64,000 bases of DNA, taken from NCBI RefSeq assembly GCF_036250735.1, contig NZ_CP109430.1:6138001-6202000 (forward strand), written 5' to 3'. Every line of letters begins with the position of its first letter. Within the stretch, counting starts at the first letter, position 1. The position numbers were made by a program, and so were the translations under genes. Source of the stretch: Streptosporangium sp. NBC_01495 (GTDB lineage Bacteria > Actinomycetota > Actinomycetes > Streptosporangiales > Streptosporangiaceae). Positions 49,385 through 57,919 of this stretch are shown here, piece by piece. The notes under the pieces are model-generated. The model searched no databases. It was not told where the DNA came from and worked only from the letters and a program-made list of their open reading frames with translations.

Positions 49385-49550
49385 ACCTCCGGCGGCGCGC
49401 ACGACTGACTGCCGGAGGTCTCTCCCGCCCGCATGAGACCGTGCCGATGTGAAATCGGTGGACGATCACGGACCGACAGCCCCGGGGGCCTCGTGGAGCG
49501 AGGCAACACCGTGATGACGAGACTGCCACGAAGGGATACTCCCCCCCTAA
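49385..49550 (-). ncRNA. yybP-ykoY-type (Mn2+) riboswitch with SD-blocking hairpin
   Basis: On the minus strand, GGGGGGGAGTATCCC (49533-49547) and, 110 bases on, GGAGAGACCTCC (49411-49425 region) match the two conserved ends of the yybP-ykoY motif as I remember them. The last part, ACCTCCGGC (49411-49419), is exactly complementary to GCCGGAGGT (49385-49393), which contains the terC ribosome site GGAGG. So the conserved end of the aptamer and the anti-SD arm are the same bases: when manganese holds the aptamer closed, the ribosome site is freed. The exact fold was not computed. Confidence 0.72.
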
Positions 49551-49845
49551 CCACGCCAGTATAGGCGTCCGGCATGGTGTCGCCTAATCCAACCTTGCGA
49601 CACCCCCGCTTGTTCCCCCCGGCCCCGGAATCGCCTGTCACCGGCCCCTTCACGCTTTTCGGCCTCCGGAAGACCGCGGGCACCGCTTCTCCGGCCCCCC
49701 GGAGGAACGCGGCATAAGCCGTAAATTCCCCTCACGTTCCCCGAGAAGGCACGGTGCGGACCGCGAACCCCGCCGCACACTCCCGGTACCGCGCCCCCTT
49801 CGGGCAACGTCCCACGGGAAAGCGCGACACGAACCGCGCACCTTC
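49551..49845. other. Gene-free stretch upstream of the riboswitch
   Basis: This part, together with the repeat array to 50001, separates terC's promoter from the glycosyltransferase gene. No gene, hairpin or clear promoter boxes were found; several short open frames here have no ribosome sites. Confidence 0.5.
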
Positions 49846-50001
49846 TCACGCGACGCTGACCGTGAGCACCCTCACGCGGCACGAACCGTGAGCACCCTCA
49901 CGCGGCACGAACCGCGAACACCTTCACCCGACGCTGACCGCGAGCGCCCTCACGCGGCACGAACCGTGAGCACCTTCACGCGGCACGAACCGCAAGCACC
50001 G
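49846..50001. repeat. Six 26-base repeats forming two 78-base higher-order copies
   Basis: Six gapless 26-base units run from 49846 to 50001. Units 1 and 4 share GACGCTGACC where the other four have GGCACGAACC, so the array is (A-B-C)(A'-B'-C'), two 78-base copies. 26 is not a multiple of three, so it is not coding. It ends ten bases before the stop codon of the glycosyltransferase gene on the opposite strand. Confidence 0.9.
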
Positions 50002-50010
50002 CCCGCGTGC

Positions 50011-51231
50011 TCAGCCGGAGAGCCCGGCGTAGACCACGAGTACCGCCTCAAGCGCCTCCGGCTCGCCCGGCAGCCCCCGGCCCCGCCGGGCGGCGGCACC
50101 GGCCAGTCCCTCCGCGAGGCCGTCGTCGGCGAGCACCCTGGCGACCGCGTCGCGCATCGCGGCGACGTCCCCGTACGGCACCAGCAGCCCGGCCTCGCCC
50201 ACCATCTCCGGGATGCCGCCCACCGCGGTGGCGATGACCGCCGTGCCCGCCCGCAGGGCCTCCTGCACGGTGAGCGGCTGCCCCTCCCAGCGGCTCGGCA
50301 CCACCAGCGCCCTGGCCACCCCGAGCAGATCCCCCACGTCGGCGCGGTTGCCGAGCAGCCGCACCGGCAGGTTCTCCCGGTCGATCCGCCCCTGCAGCTC
50401 CCCCCGCAGCGGCCCCTCCCCCGCCACCAGGAACACGACCTCGGGCGCCCGCTCCCGCGAGCCCCGGCCGCGCACGGATTCCACCGAACTCGACGCGGGC
50501 TTCGGCAGGTCCGGCACAGGCCCGCCGCGCACGTGCTCGGCCTCCACCGAACCCGGCACGGCCCCCGCGTCCCCATGAGCCCCCCGCAGGGCCTTCGCGA
50601 CGTCGAGCAGAGTCTCCAGGCCCTTCTGCTGGGCGAGCCTCGCGACCGTCAGGAAGATCACCCGATCACCCGCGCCGAGCTCTCGCCGTACGTCGCCGGG
50701 ATCGCGCCCCGAAAGGGGCAGCGGGGGCGCCGGGACGACGGCGGCCTCGACCCGCCCGGCCCCCAGGCGGGTCATCCGCTCCCCCAGGTCGGGGGAGACG
50801 ACCAGGATCCGGTCGGCGCGGCGGGCCACGATCCGTTCCAGGAGACCGTAGACGGCGCCGATGGCGCCGCCCGCGGTGGCGGCGTTGTGCAGGGTCACCA
50901 CCAGGCCCGTCCCGGTCCCGGCCAGCGCGATCGCCGCCAGAGCCCCGGCCCGCAGCCCGTGGGCGTGCACGACGTCCGCCCCGCGCAGCGCCCGGAGCGC
51001 CAGGACCGCCCGCAGGTCGTCGGCCGGACGAGGCCGGTCGGAGATCGGCACGGGTGCGAAGCGCGCGCCGAGGGCGGCGAAGCCGAAGGCGCGCTCCGTA
51101 CTCGGCGGACCCGCCACGACCACCCGGTGGCCGTCGCGCACCAGCCCTCCGGCCAGCATGGCCACGTGCCGGCCGACCCCTCCCGTGCTCGTCCCCAGCA
51201 CGAGTGCCACGCGCCTGCCCTGATCAGTCAT
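50011..51231 (-). CDS. GT4-family glycosyltransferase
   Basis: A 406-residue GT-B fold retaining glycosyltransferase. The N-terminal GGVGRHVAMLAGGL and the C-terminal donor-site PSRWEGQPLTVQEALRAG (ExxxxxxxE pattern) with VGGIPEMVGEAGLLVP mark GT4. Residues about 218-262 are a low-complexity insert rich in Gly, Ser, Pro and Glu between the two core domains, absent from typical GT4 enzymes. Its ATG overlaps the MurJ-like stop by eight bases. The substrate is unknown; the setting suggests a lipid-linked sugar. Confidence 0.88.
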   Translation of the reverse strand: MTDQGRRVALVLGTSTGGVGRHVAMLAGGLVRDGHRVVVAGPPSTERAFGFAALGARFAPVPISDRPRPADDLRAVLALRALRGADVVHAHGLRAGALAAIALAGTGTGLVVTLHNAATAGGAIGAVYGLLERIVARRADRILVVSPDLGERMTRLGAGRVEAAVVPAPPLPLSGRDPGDVRRELGAGDRVIFLTVARLAQQKGLETLLDVAKALRGAHGDAGAVPGSVEAEHVRGGPVPDLPKPASSSVESVRGRGSRERAPEVVFLVAGEGPLRGELQGRIDRENLPVRLLGNRADVGDLLGVARALVVPSRWEGQPLTVQEALRAGTAVIATAVGGIPEMVGEAGLLVPYGDVAAMRDAVARVLADDGLAEGLAGAAARRGRGLPGEPEALEAVLVVYAGLSG

Positions 51232-52873
51232 CGGAACGGGTCCCCTCCCTCGCGGGCCCCCGGCGGAGCCTCGCCAGCAGCGCCTGGGCGTCCTGCCTGT
51301 CGATCATCAACGCCACGGCCGCGAACGCGGCCACACCGGCCACGCCGGCGGCCAGCCCGACCGCCACGGACTCCCACGTGGACACCGCGCCGAAGGCGCC
51401 GACCAGGGCGAGTCCCGCCCCCCAGGCCGCGGCGCCGCCGGCCAGGGTCGCCAGGAGGGTGCGCGGCGTCCCGGCCAGCGCGGCCGCGCCCCTGGCGCGG
51501 AGCACCGCGGCGGTGAGAAGCAGCCCGCCGACGGTCATGCCGACGGTGCTGCCCAGCGCCAGCTGCCCGACCACGTCGGCCCGATCCCCCGCGGTGTGGG
51601 CGAGCACGATCTGGGCCACCAGCGCGACGGCCCATCCGGTCACCGAGGCGGCGGCCGCCGACCGGCCCCGCCCGCTGGCATAAAGGACGCGGGCGAGGTG
51701 CAGCATGAGCGCGTACCCGGCCAGGCCCGGCGCGAACAGTGCGACGCCCCTGGCCATCTCGGCCGGGTCGCCGCCCGCGGTGCCCTCCAGGAACACCTGC
51801 GACACCGGCACCGCGACCGCCGCCATCACCCCGGCCGCGAGCCCCGTCACCAGGAGCACGACCCGGGTGGTGGAGGCGGTCAGGGCGTCGAAACCCGGTG
51901 TGTCCCCCTCGGCCGCCCGGGTGGACAGCACCGGGAACGAGCTGGTGGCGATCGGCATCACGAGCACCGCGTACGGCAGCTGGTACAGCGCCCAGGCGTA
52001 GGTGTAGGCGGCGATCGCGCCCTCGCCGCCCAGGTTGTTGGCGAGGCGGATGACGACGATCAGCGCGACCTGCTGCGCGATCAGCACGGCGAGACCCGCG
52101 GTGGCGAGCCGCCGCGCCGTGGCCGCGACGCCCGGCGGGAACGACAGCGCGGGCCGCAGCCGGAGCCCGAGCCTGGTCACCGGGCCGATCACGGTGAGCA
52201 CCATCGCGGCTGCGGCGACGGTCGCGCCGAGGGAGAGCGACAGCTGCCCGGCGCCGCTGAGCTTCGACAGGTTCCCGGCGGCCTCCTCGTTGACCGCCTC
52301 GAACAGCAGGTTGGAGCCGACGATGAGCAGGCTGGAGACCAGCGGCGCCAGGGCCGGGCCCATGAACCGCCGGTGGGCCTGGAGCACCCCGTACAGCACC
52401 ACGGCCAGGCCGAAGAAGATCATCCGAGGGGCGAAGACGACGAGCATGCCGGTGCCGGCCTCGACGACGCCGGCCAGGTCACATCCGTGCGGATCGCCCA
52501 CGAGCAGCGCGACGATCGGCCCGGCGAACGCGACGATGAGCAGCGTCAGCGGCACCAGGACGAGCATCGCCCAGGTGAGCAGCGCCGAGGTGGTCCTGCT
52601 CACCTCCGCCCTGGCCTCGGGGTCGTCACCCGATCTGGAGGCCGCCGAGGCCAGCACCGGCACCACCATCCCAGCCAGCACACCGCCCGCCACCAGCTCG
52701 AAGACGATGTTGGGTACGTAGTTGGCGGTGTTGTAGGCGGTGCCCAGGCAGCTGTTGCCGACACTCTGCGACTGGACGAGATAGCGGCCGAAGCCGACGA
52801 GCCTGGCCAGGACGGTCACGACTCCGATGAGGAGTGCCGCTCCCGCCACTCCCCGCGCGATCCTCGTGCTCAT
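51224..52873 (-). CDS. MurJ/MviN-like lipid flippase
   Basis: A 549-residue protein with about 14 membrane helices and the MOP-superfamily MurJ signature (LLIGVVTVLARLVGFGRYLV, then ANYVPNIVFELVAGGVLAG). MurJ flips lipid II; this copy may flip another lipid-linked sugar because it is located with a glycosyltransferase and a WecA/MraY-like protein rather than in the main division cluster. A second, standard MurJ is usual in actinomycetes elsewhere. Its ATG overlaps the upstream stop by four bases. Confidence 0.88.
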   Translation of the reverse strand: MSTRIARGVAGAALLIGVVTVLARLVGFGRYLVQSQSVGNSCLGTAYNTANYVPNIVFELVAGGVLAGMVVPVLASAASRSGDDPEARAEVSRTTSALLTWAMLVLVPLTLLIVAFAGPIVALLVGDPHGCDLAGVVEAGTGMLVVFAPRMIFFGLAVVLYGVLQAHRRFMGPALAPLVSSLLIVGSNLLFEAVNEEAAGNLSKLSGAGQLSLSLGATVAAAAMVLTVIGPVTRLGLRLRPALSFPPGVAATARRLATAGLAVLIAQQVALIVVIRLANNLGGEGAIAAYTYAWALYQLPYAVLVMPIATSSFPVLSTRAAEGDTPGFDALTASTTRVVLLVTGLAAGVMAAVAVPVSQVFLEGTAGGDPAEMARGVALFAPGLAGYALMLHLARVLYASGRGRSAAAASVTGWAVALVAQIVLAHTAGDRADVVGQLALGSTVGMTVGGLLLTAAVLRARGAAALAGTPRTLLATLAGGAAAWGAGLALVGAFGAVSTWESVAVGLAAGVAGVAAFAAVALMIDRQDAQALLARLRRGPAREGTRSDD

Positions 52874-53748
52874 CGGGATGTGGGTGCCTGCTCCACAGGG
52901 CGACGACCCAGCATGTCGAGGCGGTTCAGGACGGGGTTGCCCGCGATCACCTTGGTGAAGCTGATCTTCTCTGAGGCGGCGGTCAGCGCGACCACGGCGC
53001 CGAGGGCGACCAGGCGTCCGGGTCGGCCCAGGGTGACGGCGGCGGCCAGGCCGAGGAGCGCGCCCAGCGCGTTGGCCCCCGCGTCGCCGAGCATCGCCCG
53101 CTCGCCGAGGTCCTCTGGCAGCAGCGCGGCGGCGGCCCCCATGGGGAGTGCGACCAGGGTGGCCGGGACCGGGTCGTCCCTGAGCAGTCCCGCGGCGAGC
53201 AGGGGCGCGCCGGCGAGCAGGCCCACCTTGACGGCGCGGCCTGGCCGCAGGTCGAAGAGGTTGGCCAGGTTGGCGCTCCCGGCGATCAACACGCCGTTGA
53301 CGGCGACGTCGAGGGGGCCCGAGGAGGTGACGGCGGCGGCGGCAAGGCCGGTCGCGCCGATGCCGAGGATCTTCACGGCCCCGCTGGTGACCTCACCCTT
53401 GGCCAGGGCGCTCAGATGCCCCTTGAACCCCTTGGACGAGGTCGCGCCGTACAGGTCGTCGTAGGCTCCGAGCCCGCCGCCGCCCGCCACCGCGAGCAGC
53501 GCCGCCACGCGGACACCGCCGGGCAGCCCGGGGATCACGGCCGCGGCGGCACCGGCTCCGGCGACGAACGCCGGACCCTCGAGCAGGGTGATCGGCTCGC
53601 CCCGGTGGTTCGTGCGCGCCCAGGTCTCCGTGTCGCCGACCGGGGGCCTGCGGGTGAAGGCGGCATACGCGGCACGCGCGGCGACCGCGCCGAGGAACGC
53701 GCCTGCGAGGGCACCCGCGAGGGCGCGGGGGAAAGCGCGACGAGCCAT
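52870..53748 (-). CDS. MraY/WecA-like (PNPT) membrane protein
   Basis: A 292-residue polytopic protein. Three motifs of the phospho-sugar transferase family are recognisable: the aspartate pair in LGAYDDLYG with KGFKGH after it (97-111), NLANLFDLRPG (160-170) and LGDAGANALG (220-229). The second motif differs from the usual D-G-x-D-G, so activity may be altered or lost. It probably would join a sugar phosphate to undecaprenyl phosphate. The ATG at 53748 has GGAGG upstream; the 28 upstream in-frame residues (Pro-rich) are not used. It is followed by the MurJ-like gene (four-base overlap). Confidence 0.8.
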   Translation of the reverse strand: MARRAFPRALAGALAGAFLGAVAARAAYAAFTRRPPVGDTETWARTNHRGEPITLLEGPAFVAGAGAAAAVIPGLPGGVRVAALLAVAGGGGLGAYDDLYGATSSKGFKGHLSALAKGEVTSGAVKILGIGATGLAAAAVTSSGPLDVAVNGVLIAGSANLANLFDLRPGRAVKVGLLAGAPLLAAGLLRDDPVPATLVALPMGAAAALLPEDLGERAMLGDAGANALGALLGLAAAVTLGRPGRLVALGAVVALTAASEKISFTKVIAGNPVLNRLDMLGRRPVEQAPTSR

Positions 53749-53752
53749 CGGG

Positions 53753-54739
53753 TCATCCTCCGGAGGTGGCCGTGGCGGCCGTGGTGGTGGCCGTGGGGGT
53801 CGGCGTCGCGCTGGGCTCGATGCCGGAGACACCGGGGCCGATGCCGTACTGGCCGGCCAGCCCGGTGAGTTGCTCTCGGAGAGCGTAGACCACCACGACC
53901 CGTCCCGAGGGCATATCGGCGGTGTCGACGCTGGAAACCTTCTCCATGAAGGCCGCGTCCTCGCGGAGCGCGGTGATCACCCCGCCGGGCGCGGCGGAGG
54001 TCTGCGTACCGGCCAGCACGGTGCCCTGGCCCGCGTCGTCGAGGCCGAGCGCCAGCGTCACGAGCGCGCCCGCCTGCTCGCCCGCGGTCTCCCCGACGTA
54101 CGCCTCCGCCGGGGCGATCACCAGGGCCGCGTCCGCGCGCCTGGCGGGCTCGTCGGTGACGGTGAGCAGGCCTCCGCGCTGGAAGGCGTCGAGGATGCCG
54201 GCCCCGGCCGGGTGCTCCTTGCCCACCTGGCTGGAGTCACTGGTCAGGATCGCGCCGGCGAGCACCTCGGCCGCCTTGTCGTACGCCGTGTCCTCGACGG
54301 AGAAGACGGTCTCGGCGGCCTTGGCCCCGACGGCCAGCTTGTCGACGAAGCCCGCCTGGGCGGGATCGATGAATCGCTCGGTGAGGGTGATCCGGCCGGT
54401 CACGTTCCCCCCGGCCTCCTCGATCACCTGCTGCGCCGCCTCGCGCACGCTCGCCGTGCTGCCCGGGGCCTCGACGATCACGATGCTCTTGCCGACGAGC
54501 GCGTCCTGGACCAGCCGGGAGGTGTCGCCGACCACGAAGGCGTCGTTGGCGGCCTCGCGCCTCTGCAGGACCTCCACCTGGTCGCGGAGCTCGTTGTTGC
54601 CCTCGCGGAGCTGGTTGGCCAGCGACTCGCTCGCCTTGATGACGGGGTCTTCGAGGAGGGTGGTGCCGAGCACGATGCCGACCGACAGCGCGAGGAAGAT
54701 CGCGACAATGGAGACGAGGTGATAGCGGAAATCGATCAC
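53753..54739 (-). CDS. steB: SteB/MctB-like cell-envelope protein
   Basis: A 328-residue protein starting VIDFRYHLVSIVAIFLALSVG (one membrane helix), then a coiled-coil-like stretch (about 30-65) and an outer domain; the last 25 residues are a Thr/Ala/Pro tail. In Corynebacterium SteB forms a complex with SteA to support cell division; the M. tuberculosis relative Rv1698 was called MctB, a copper-linked channel. Start is GTG; GTGA overlaps the steA stop. Role here is inferred from family and neighbour. Confidence 0.86.
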   Translation of the reverse strand: MIDFRYHLVSIVAIFLALSVGIVLGTTLLEDPVIKASESLANQLREGNNELRDQVEVLQRREAANDAFVVGDTSRLVQDALVGKSIVIVEAPGSTASVREAAQQVIEEAGGNVTGRITLTERFIDPAQAGFVDKLAVGAKAAETVFSVEDTAYDKAAEVLAGAILTSDSSQVGKEHPAGAGILDAFQRGGLLTVTDEPARRADAALVIAPAEAYVGETAGEQAGALVTLALGLDDAGQGTVLAGTQTSAAPGGVITALREDAAFMEKVSSVDTADMPSGRVVVVYALREQLTGLAGQYGIGPGVSGIEPSATPTPTATTTAATATSGG

Positions 54740-55947
54740 GAGAAGAGTCCGACCAGCCAGAAGATGAAGCCGCTCCAGACGTCGCGGACGCTGTCCAGCC
54801 AGATCTTGCCCACCGGGGAGACGACGATCGCCACTCCCATGGTGATCAGCGTGGTCGCGACGAGCAGGAGCAGGGACGGTGTGGAGATCCGGCTGCGGTA
54901 GAGCCGGCTGACGCCTTTCGCGTCGACGAGTTTGCTGCCCACCCGCAGGCGGGTGAGGAAGGTGCTGGCCATGCCGGAGCGGCCCTTGTCGAGAAACTCC
55001 ACCAGGGTCGCGTGGGTGCCGACGGCGACGATGAGATCGGCCCCCTTGTCGTCGGCGAGCAGCATGGCGATGTCCTCGCTGGTGCCGATCGCCGGGAAGA
55101 GCACCGCGGTGCGGCCCAGCTGCTGGACCCGCTCCAGCCCCGGCGCCCTGCCGTCGCGGTAGGCGTGCACGACCAGCTCGGCGCCGATGGTGAGCGCCTT
55201 GGTGGAGACCGAGTCGAAGTCTCCGACGATGATGTCGGGCAGGTAGCCGGCCTCCAGCAGCGCGTCGGCCCCGCCGTCCACCCCGATCATGATCGGACGG
55301 TATTCGCGGATGTAGGGGCGGAGGGCCGCGATGTCCTCCTTGTAGTGGTAACCGCGCACCACGATGAGGACGTGCCTGCCCTCCATGACGGTCCGGACGT
55401 CGGGAACGCCGATCCCGTCGATGAGGAGGTCGCGCTCGCGGCGGACGTACTCCATGGTGTTGGCCGCGAACGCCTCGATCTGCACGGTCAGCCCGGCCCG
55501 CGCTTCGCTCATCGCGGCCTCGATGGACTCGGCCGTCTGCACGTCGCCCTTGCCGACCGTCTCGTCGTCGAGGTAGATGACGCCCTCGTGCAGCCTGACC
55601 AGGTCGCCGTCCTTGATCCGCTCGAACAGCTCGGGGGTGGCGTTGTCGATGAACGGCACCCCGGCGTCGACGATGATCTGCGGGCCCAGGTTGGGATAGC
55701 GGCCGCTGATGCCGGAGGCGACGTCGACAACACCTGCCGCGCCGCACGCGACAAGAGCCTCCGCGCTCACCCGGTCAACGTCAACGTGATCGATAATCGC
55801 GATTTCCCCGGCCCTGAGGCGCTTGGTCAGCCTCTTGGTCCGCCGATCGATTCTCGCCACTGCCGTCACCCCGGGAAGGTCCGTGACCTTCCTGCGGCGG
55901 AGGTACCTTGTGAGCCTGTCTTGAAGCCCGTCAATCGGCACCTTCAT
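54736..55947 (-). CDS. steA: SteA-like cell-division protein
   Basis: A 403-residue protein with a thiamin-pyrophosphokinase-like fold in the middle (GVDGGADALLEAGYLPDIIVGDFDS) and two helices at the C-terminus (about 350-395). It lacks a full TPK active site as a stand-alone enzyme and instead works with SteB in cell separation. ATG at 55947 uses AGGA upstream; longer in-frame starts at 55956 and 55986 are less likely. It is translationally coupled to steB. Confidence 0.88.
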   Translation of the reverse strand: MKVPIDGLQDRLTRYLRRRKVTDLPGVTAVARIDRRTKRLTKRLRAGEIAIIDHVDVDRVSAEALVACGAAGVVDVASGISGRYPNLGPQIIVDAGVPFIDNATPELFERIKDGDLVRLHEGVIYLDDETVGKGDVQTAESIEAAMSEARAGLTVQIEAFAANTMEYVRRERDLLIDGIGVPDVRTVMEGRHVLIVVRGYHYKEDIAALRPYIREYRPIMIGVDGGADALLEAGYLPDIIVGDFDSVSTKALTIGAELVVHAYRDGRAPGLERVQQLGRTAVLFPAIGTSEDIAMLLADDKGADLIVAVGTHATLVEFLDKGRSGMASTFLTRLRVGSKLVDAKGVSRLYRSRISTPSLLLLVATTLITMGVAIVVSPVGKIWLDSVRDVWSGFIFWLVGLFS

Positions 55948-56035
55948 CACGCCCATCCTGCCAGAGGGAACGACCGGGCGAGCCAAACAGCCGGCAGCGT
56001 GTCAGATACGTCACCCGAGACCCCCGGCACCTGCT

Positions 56036-56064
56036 CCCCTAGAACATGAGAATTACTCCTTCAA
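56036..56064 (-). promoter_or_regulatory. Weak promoter candidate for steA
   Basis: TTGAAG (56059-56064) and TAGGGG (56036-56041), 17 bases apart on the minus strand, lie in the A/T-rich gap between recN and steA. Match to consensus is partial. Confidence 0.3.
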
Positions 56065-56116
56065 CCCTCCACGTACTTCCTAACTCCTTTATCCGGCTTG
56101 TTCGGCCCGTTTCAGG

Positions 56117-57829
56117 TCATGCCTTGTCGGCGGCGGCGATCGACAGGAGCTCCTCCGCGTGCGCGCGGCCCAGCTCGGAGTCCTCGAGCCCGGCGAGCAT
56201 GCGGGAGAGCTCCCGCGCCCTGCCGTCCTTGTCGAGGGCGATCACGCCGCTGCGCACCACGCTCCCGTCGTCGGCCTTCTCCACCACGAGGTGCTGGTCG
56301 GCGAAGGCCGCGACCTGCGGGAGGTGGGTGACGACGATCACCTGGGAGGTGCGGGCCAGCCGCGCCAGCCTGCGGCCGATCTCCACCGCGGCCTTGCCGC
56401 CCACCCCCGCGTCGACCTCGTCGAAGACGAACGTCGGGACCGGGTCGGCACCGGCGAACACCACCTCGATGGCGAGCATCACCCGGCTCAGCTCACCGCC
56501 GGAGGCGCCCTTGTTCAGCGGCAGGAGCGGGGAGGCCGGGTGCGGCGCCATCCGCAGCTCGACCTCGTCGACGCCCTGCGGGCCGAACTCGGGGGCGACT
56601 GCGATGGTGACCACCACCCTGGCGTGCGGCATGGCCAGCGCGGTGAGCTCCTCGGTCACGGCCTGCCCGAACCGCTCCGCGGCCGCCGTCCTGACCCGGG
56701 TCAGCTCGGCGGCCAGCTCGGTGAGGCGCTCGGTGAGCTCCTCGTGCTCGCGGGTGAGCTCGCCGATGCGGTCGTCGTCACCGTCGAGCTCCGCCACCCG
56801 GGCGGCGGCCCGCGCGGCCCAGGCGAGCACCTCCGCGGTGTCCTGGCCGTATCTGCGGATGACGTGGATGAGCACGGCCCGCCGCTCCTGCACGACCGCG
56901 AGCCGGCCCGGGTCGGCGTCGACCGACTCCGCGTACGCGGCCAGCTCGGTGGCGACGTCGGAGATCAGATAGCCCGCCTCCGCGAGCCGGTCGGCGATCC
57001 CGGCGAGCGAGGGGTCGAAGTCGCGCACCGCCTCCACGGCCGCGCGGGCCTCGCCGACCAGCGCGATGGCGTCCGGCATGGCCTGCTCGCCCGAGAGCGG
57101 GTCGCCGAGCAGCGCCCGGTGCGCCGTCTCCGCGGCGCCCCTGAGGGAGTCGGCGTGGGAGAGCCTCTCCTCCTCCTCGCGCAGCTCGATCTCCTCGCCG
57201 GGCTTGGGATCGGCCTTCTCGACCTCTCCGAGCCCGAACCTGAGCTGGTCGGCCTCCTGGGCGCGCTCCCTGGCCCTGGTGGTCAGCTCGGCCAGCTGCT
57301 CCGCGGTCTTCCTGTGCCGCTTGTAGGCCTGCTCGTAGGCGCGCAGCGGCTTGACCAGCTCCTCACCGGCGTAACGGTCGAGAGCGGCCCGCTGGCGGCC
57401 CGGCTGCAGCAACCGCTGCTGGTCCATCTGGCCGTGCACGGCCACCAGGTCCTCTGCCAGATAGGTGAGCGTGCCCACCGGGACGGTCCGCCCGCCCAGC
57501 CAGGCGCGGCTGCGCCCCTCGACGGAGACCGTCCGCGAGATGATCAGCTCGCCGTCCTCGACCACGCCACCCACGTCCTGCACCTGCTGGGCGACCCGCC
57601 CCGCCGGGTCGACGATCAGCGTGCCCTCGATGGTGGTCTTGCCGGAGCCGGGGCGGACACGGGCGGGGTCGGCACGGCCGCCGAACAGCAGCCCCAGACC
57701 GGTCACCACCATGGTCTTACCGGCGCCCGTCTCGCCCGTGACCACGGTGAATCCCGGCGCTAGCACCAGGACGGCCTCATCGATCACGCCGAGCCCCTGG
57801 ATGCGGACCTCCTCGACTCTAGGTCGCAC
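56117..57829 (-). CDS. recN: DNA repair protein RecN
   Basis: A 570-residue SMC-like ATPase for double-strand-break repair. Walker A GETGAGKT (32-39), a long coiled-coil middle (about 150-360, rich in Ala, Arg, Glu), the signature LNKGASGGELSRVMLA and Walker B FVFDEVDAGVGG followed by the THLPQVAAFAD switch are all in place. Length is normal. It follows nadK by about 90 bases. Confidence 0.95.
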   Translation of the reverse strand: MRPRVEEVRIQGLGVIDEAVLVLAPGFTVVTGETGAGKTMVVTGLGLLFGGRADPARVRPGSGKTTIEGTLIVDPAGRVAQQVQDVGGVVEDGELIISRTVSVEGRSRAWLGGRTVPVGTLTYLAEDLVAVHGQMDQQRLLQPGRQRAALDRYAGEELVKPLRAYEQAYKRHRKTAEQLAELTTRARERAQEADQLRFGLGEVEKADPKPGEEIELREEEERLSHADSLRGAAETAHRALLGDPLSGEQAMPDAIALVGEARAAVEAVRDFDPSLAGIADRLAEAGYLISDVATELAAYAESVDADPGRLAVVQERRAVLIHVIRRYGQDTAEVLAWAARAAARVAELDGDDDRIGELTREHEELTERLTELAAELTRVRTAAAERFGQAVTEELTALAMPHARVVVTIAVAPEFGPQGVDEVELRMAPHPASPLLPLNKGASGGELSRVMLAIEVVFAGADPVPTFVFDEVDAGVGGKAAVEIGRRLARLARTSQVIVVTHLPQVAAFADQHLVVEKADDGSVVRSGVIALDKDGRARELSRMLAGLEDSELGRAHAEELLSIAAADKA

Positions 57830-57919
57830 TGGTCCCTCCCGTCACATCGAATTCACCGAACATCAGTGCGGTGCGCGGGCACGATCCTACGCGCTTGAGG
57901 CGTCGCCCGCCCGGACGAA

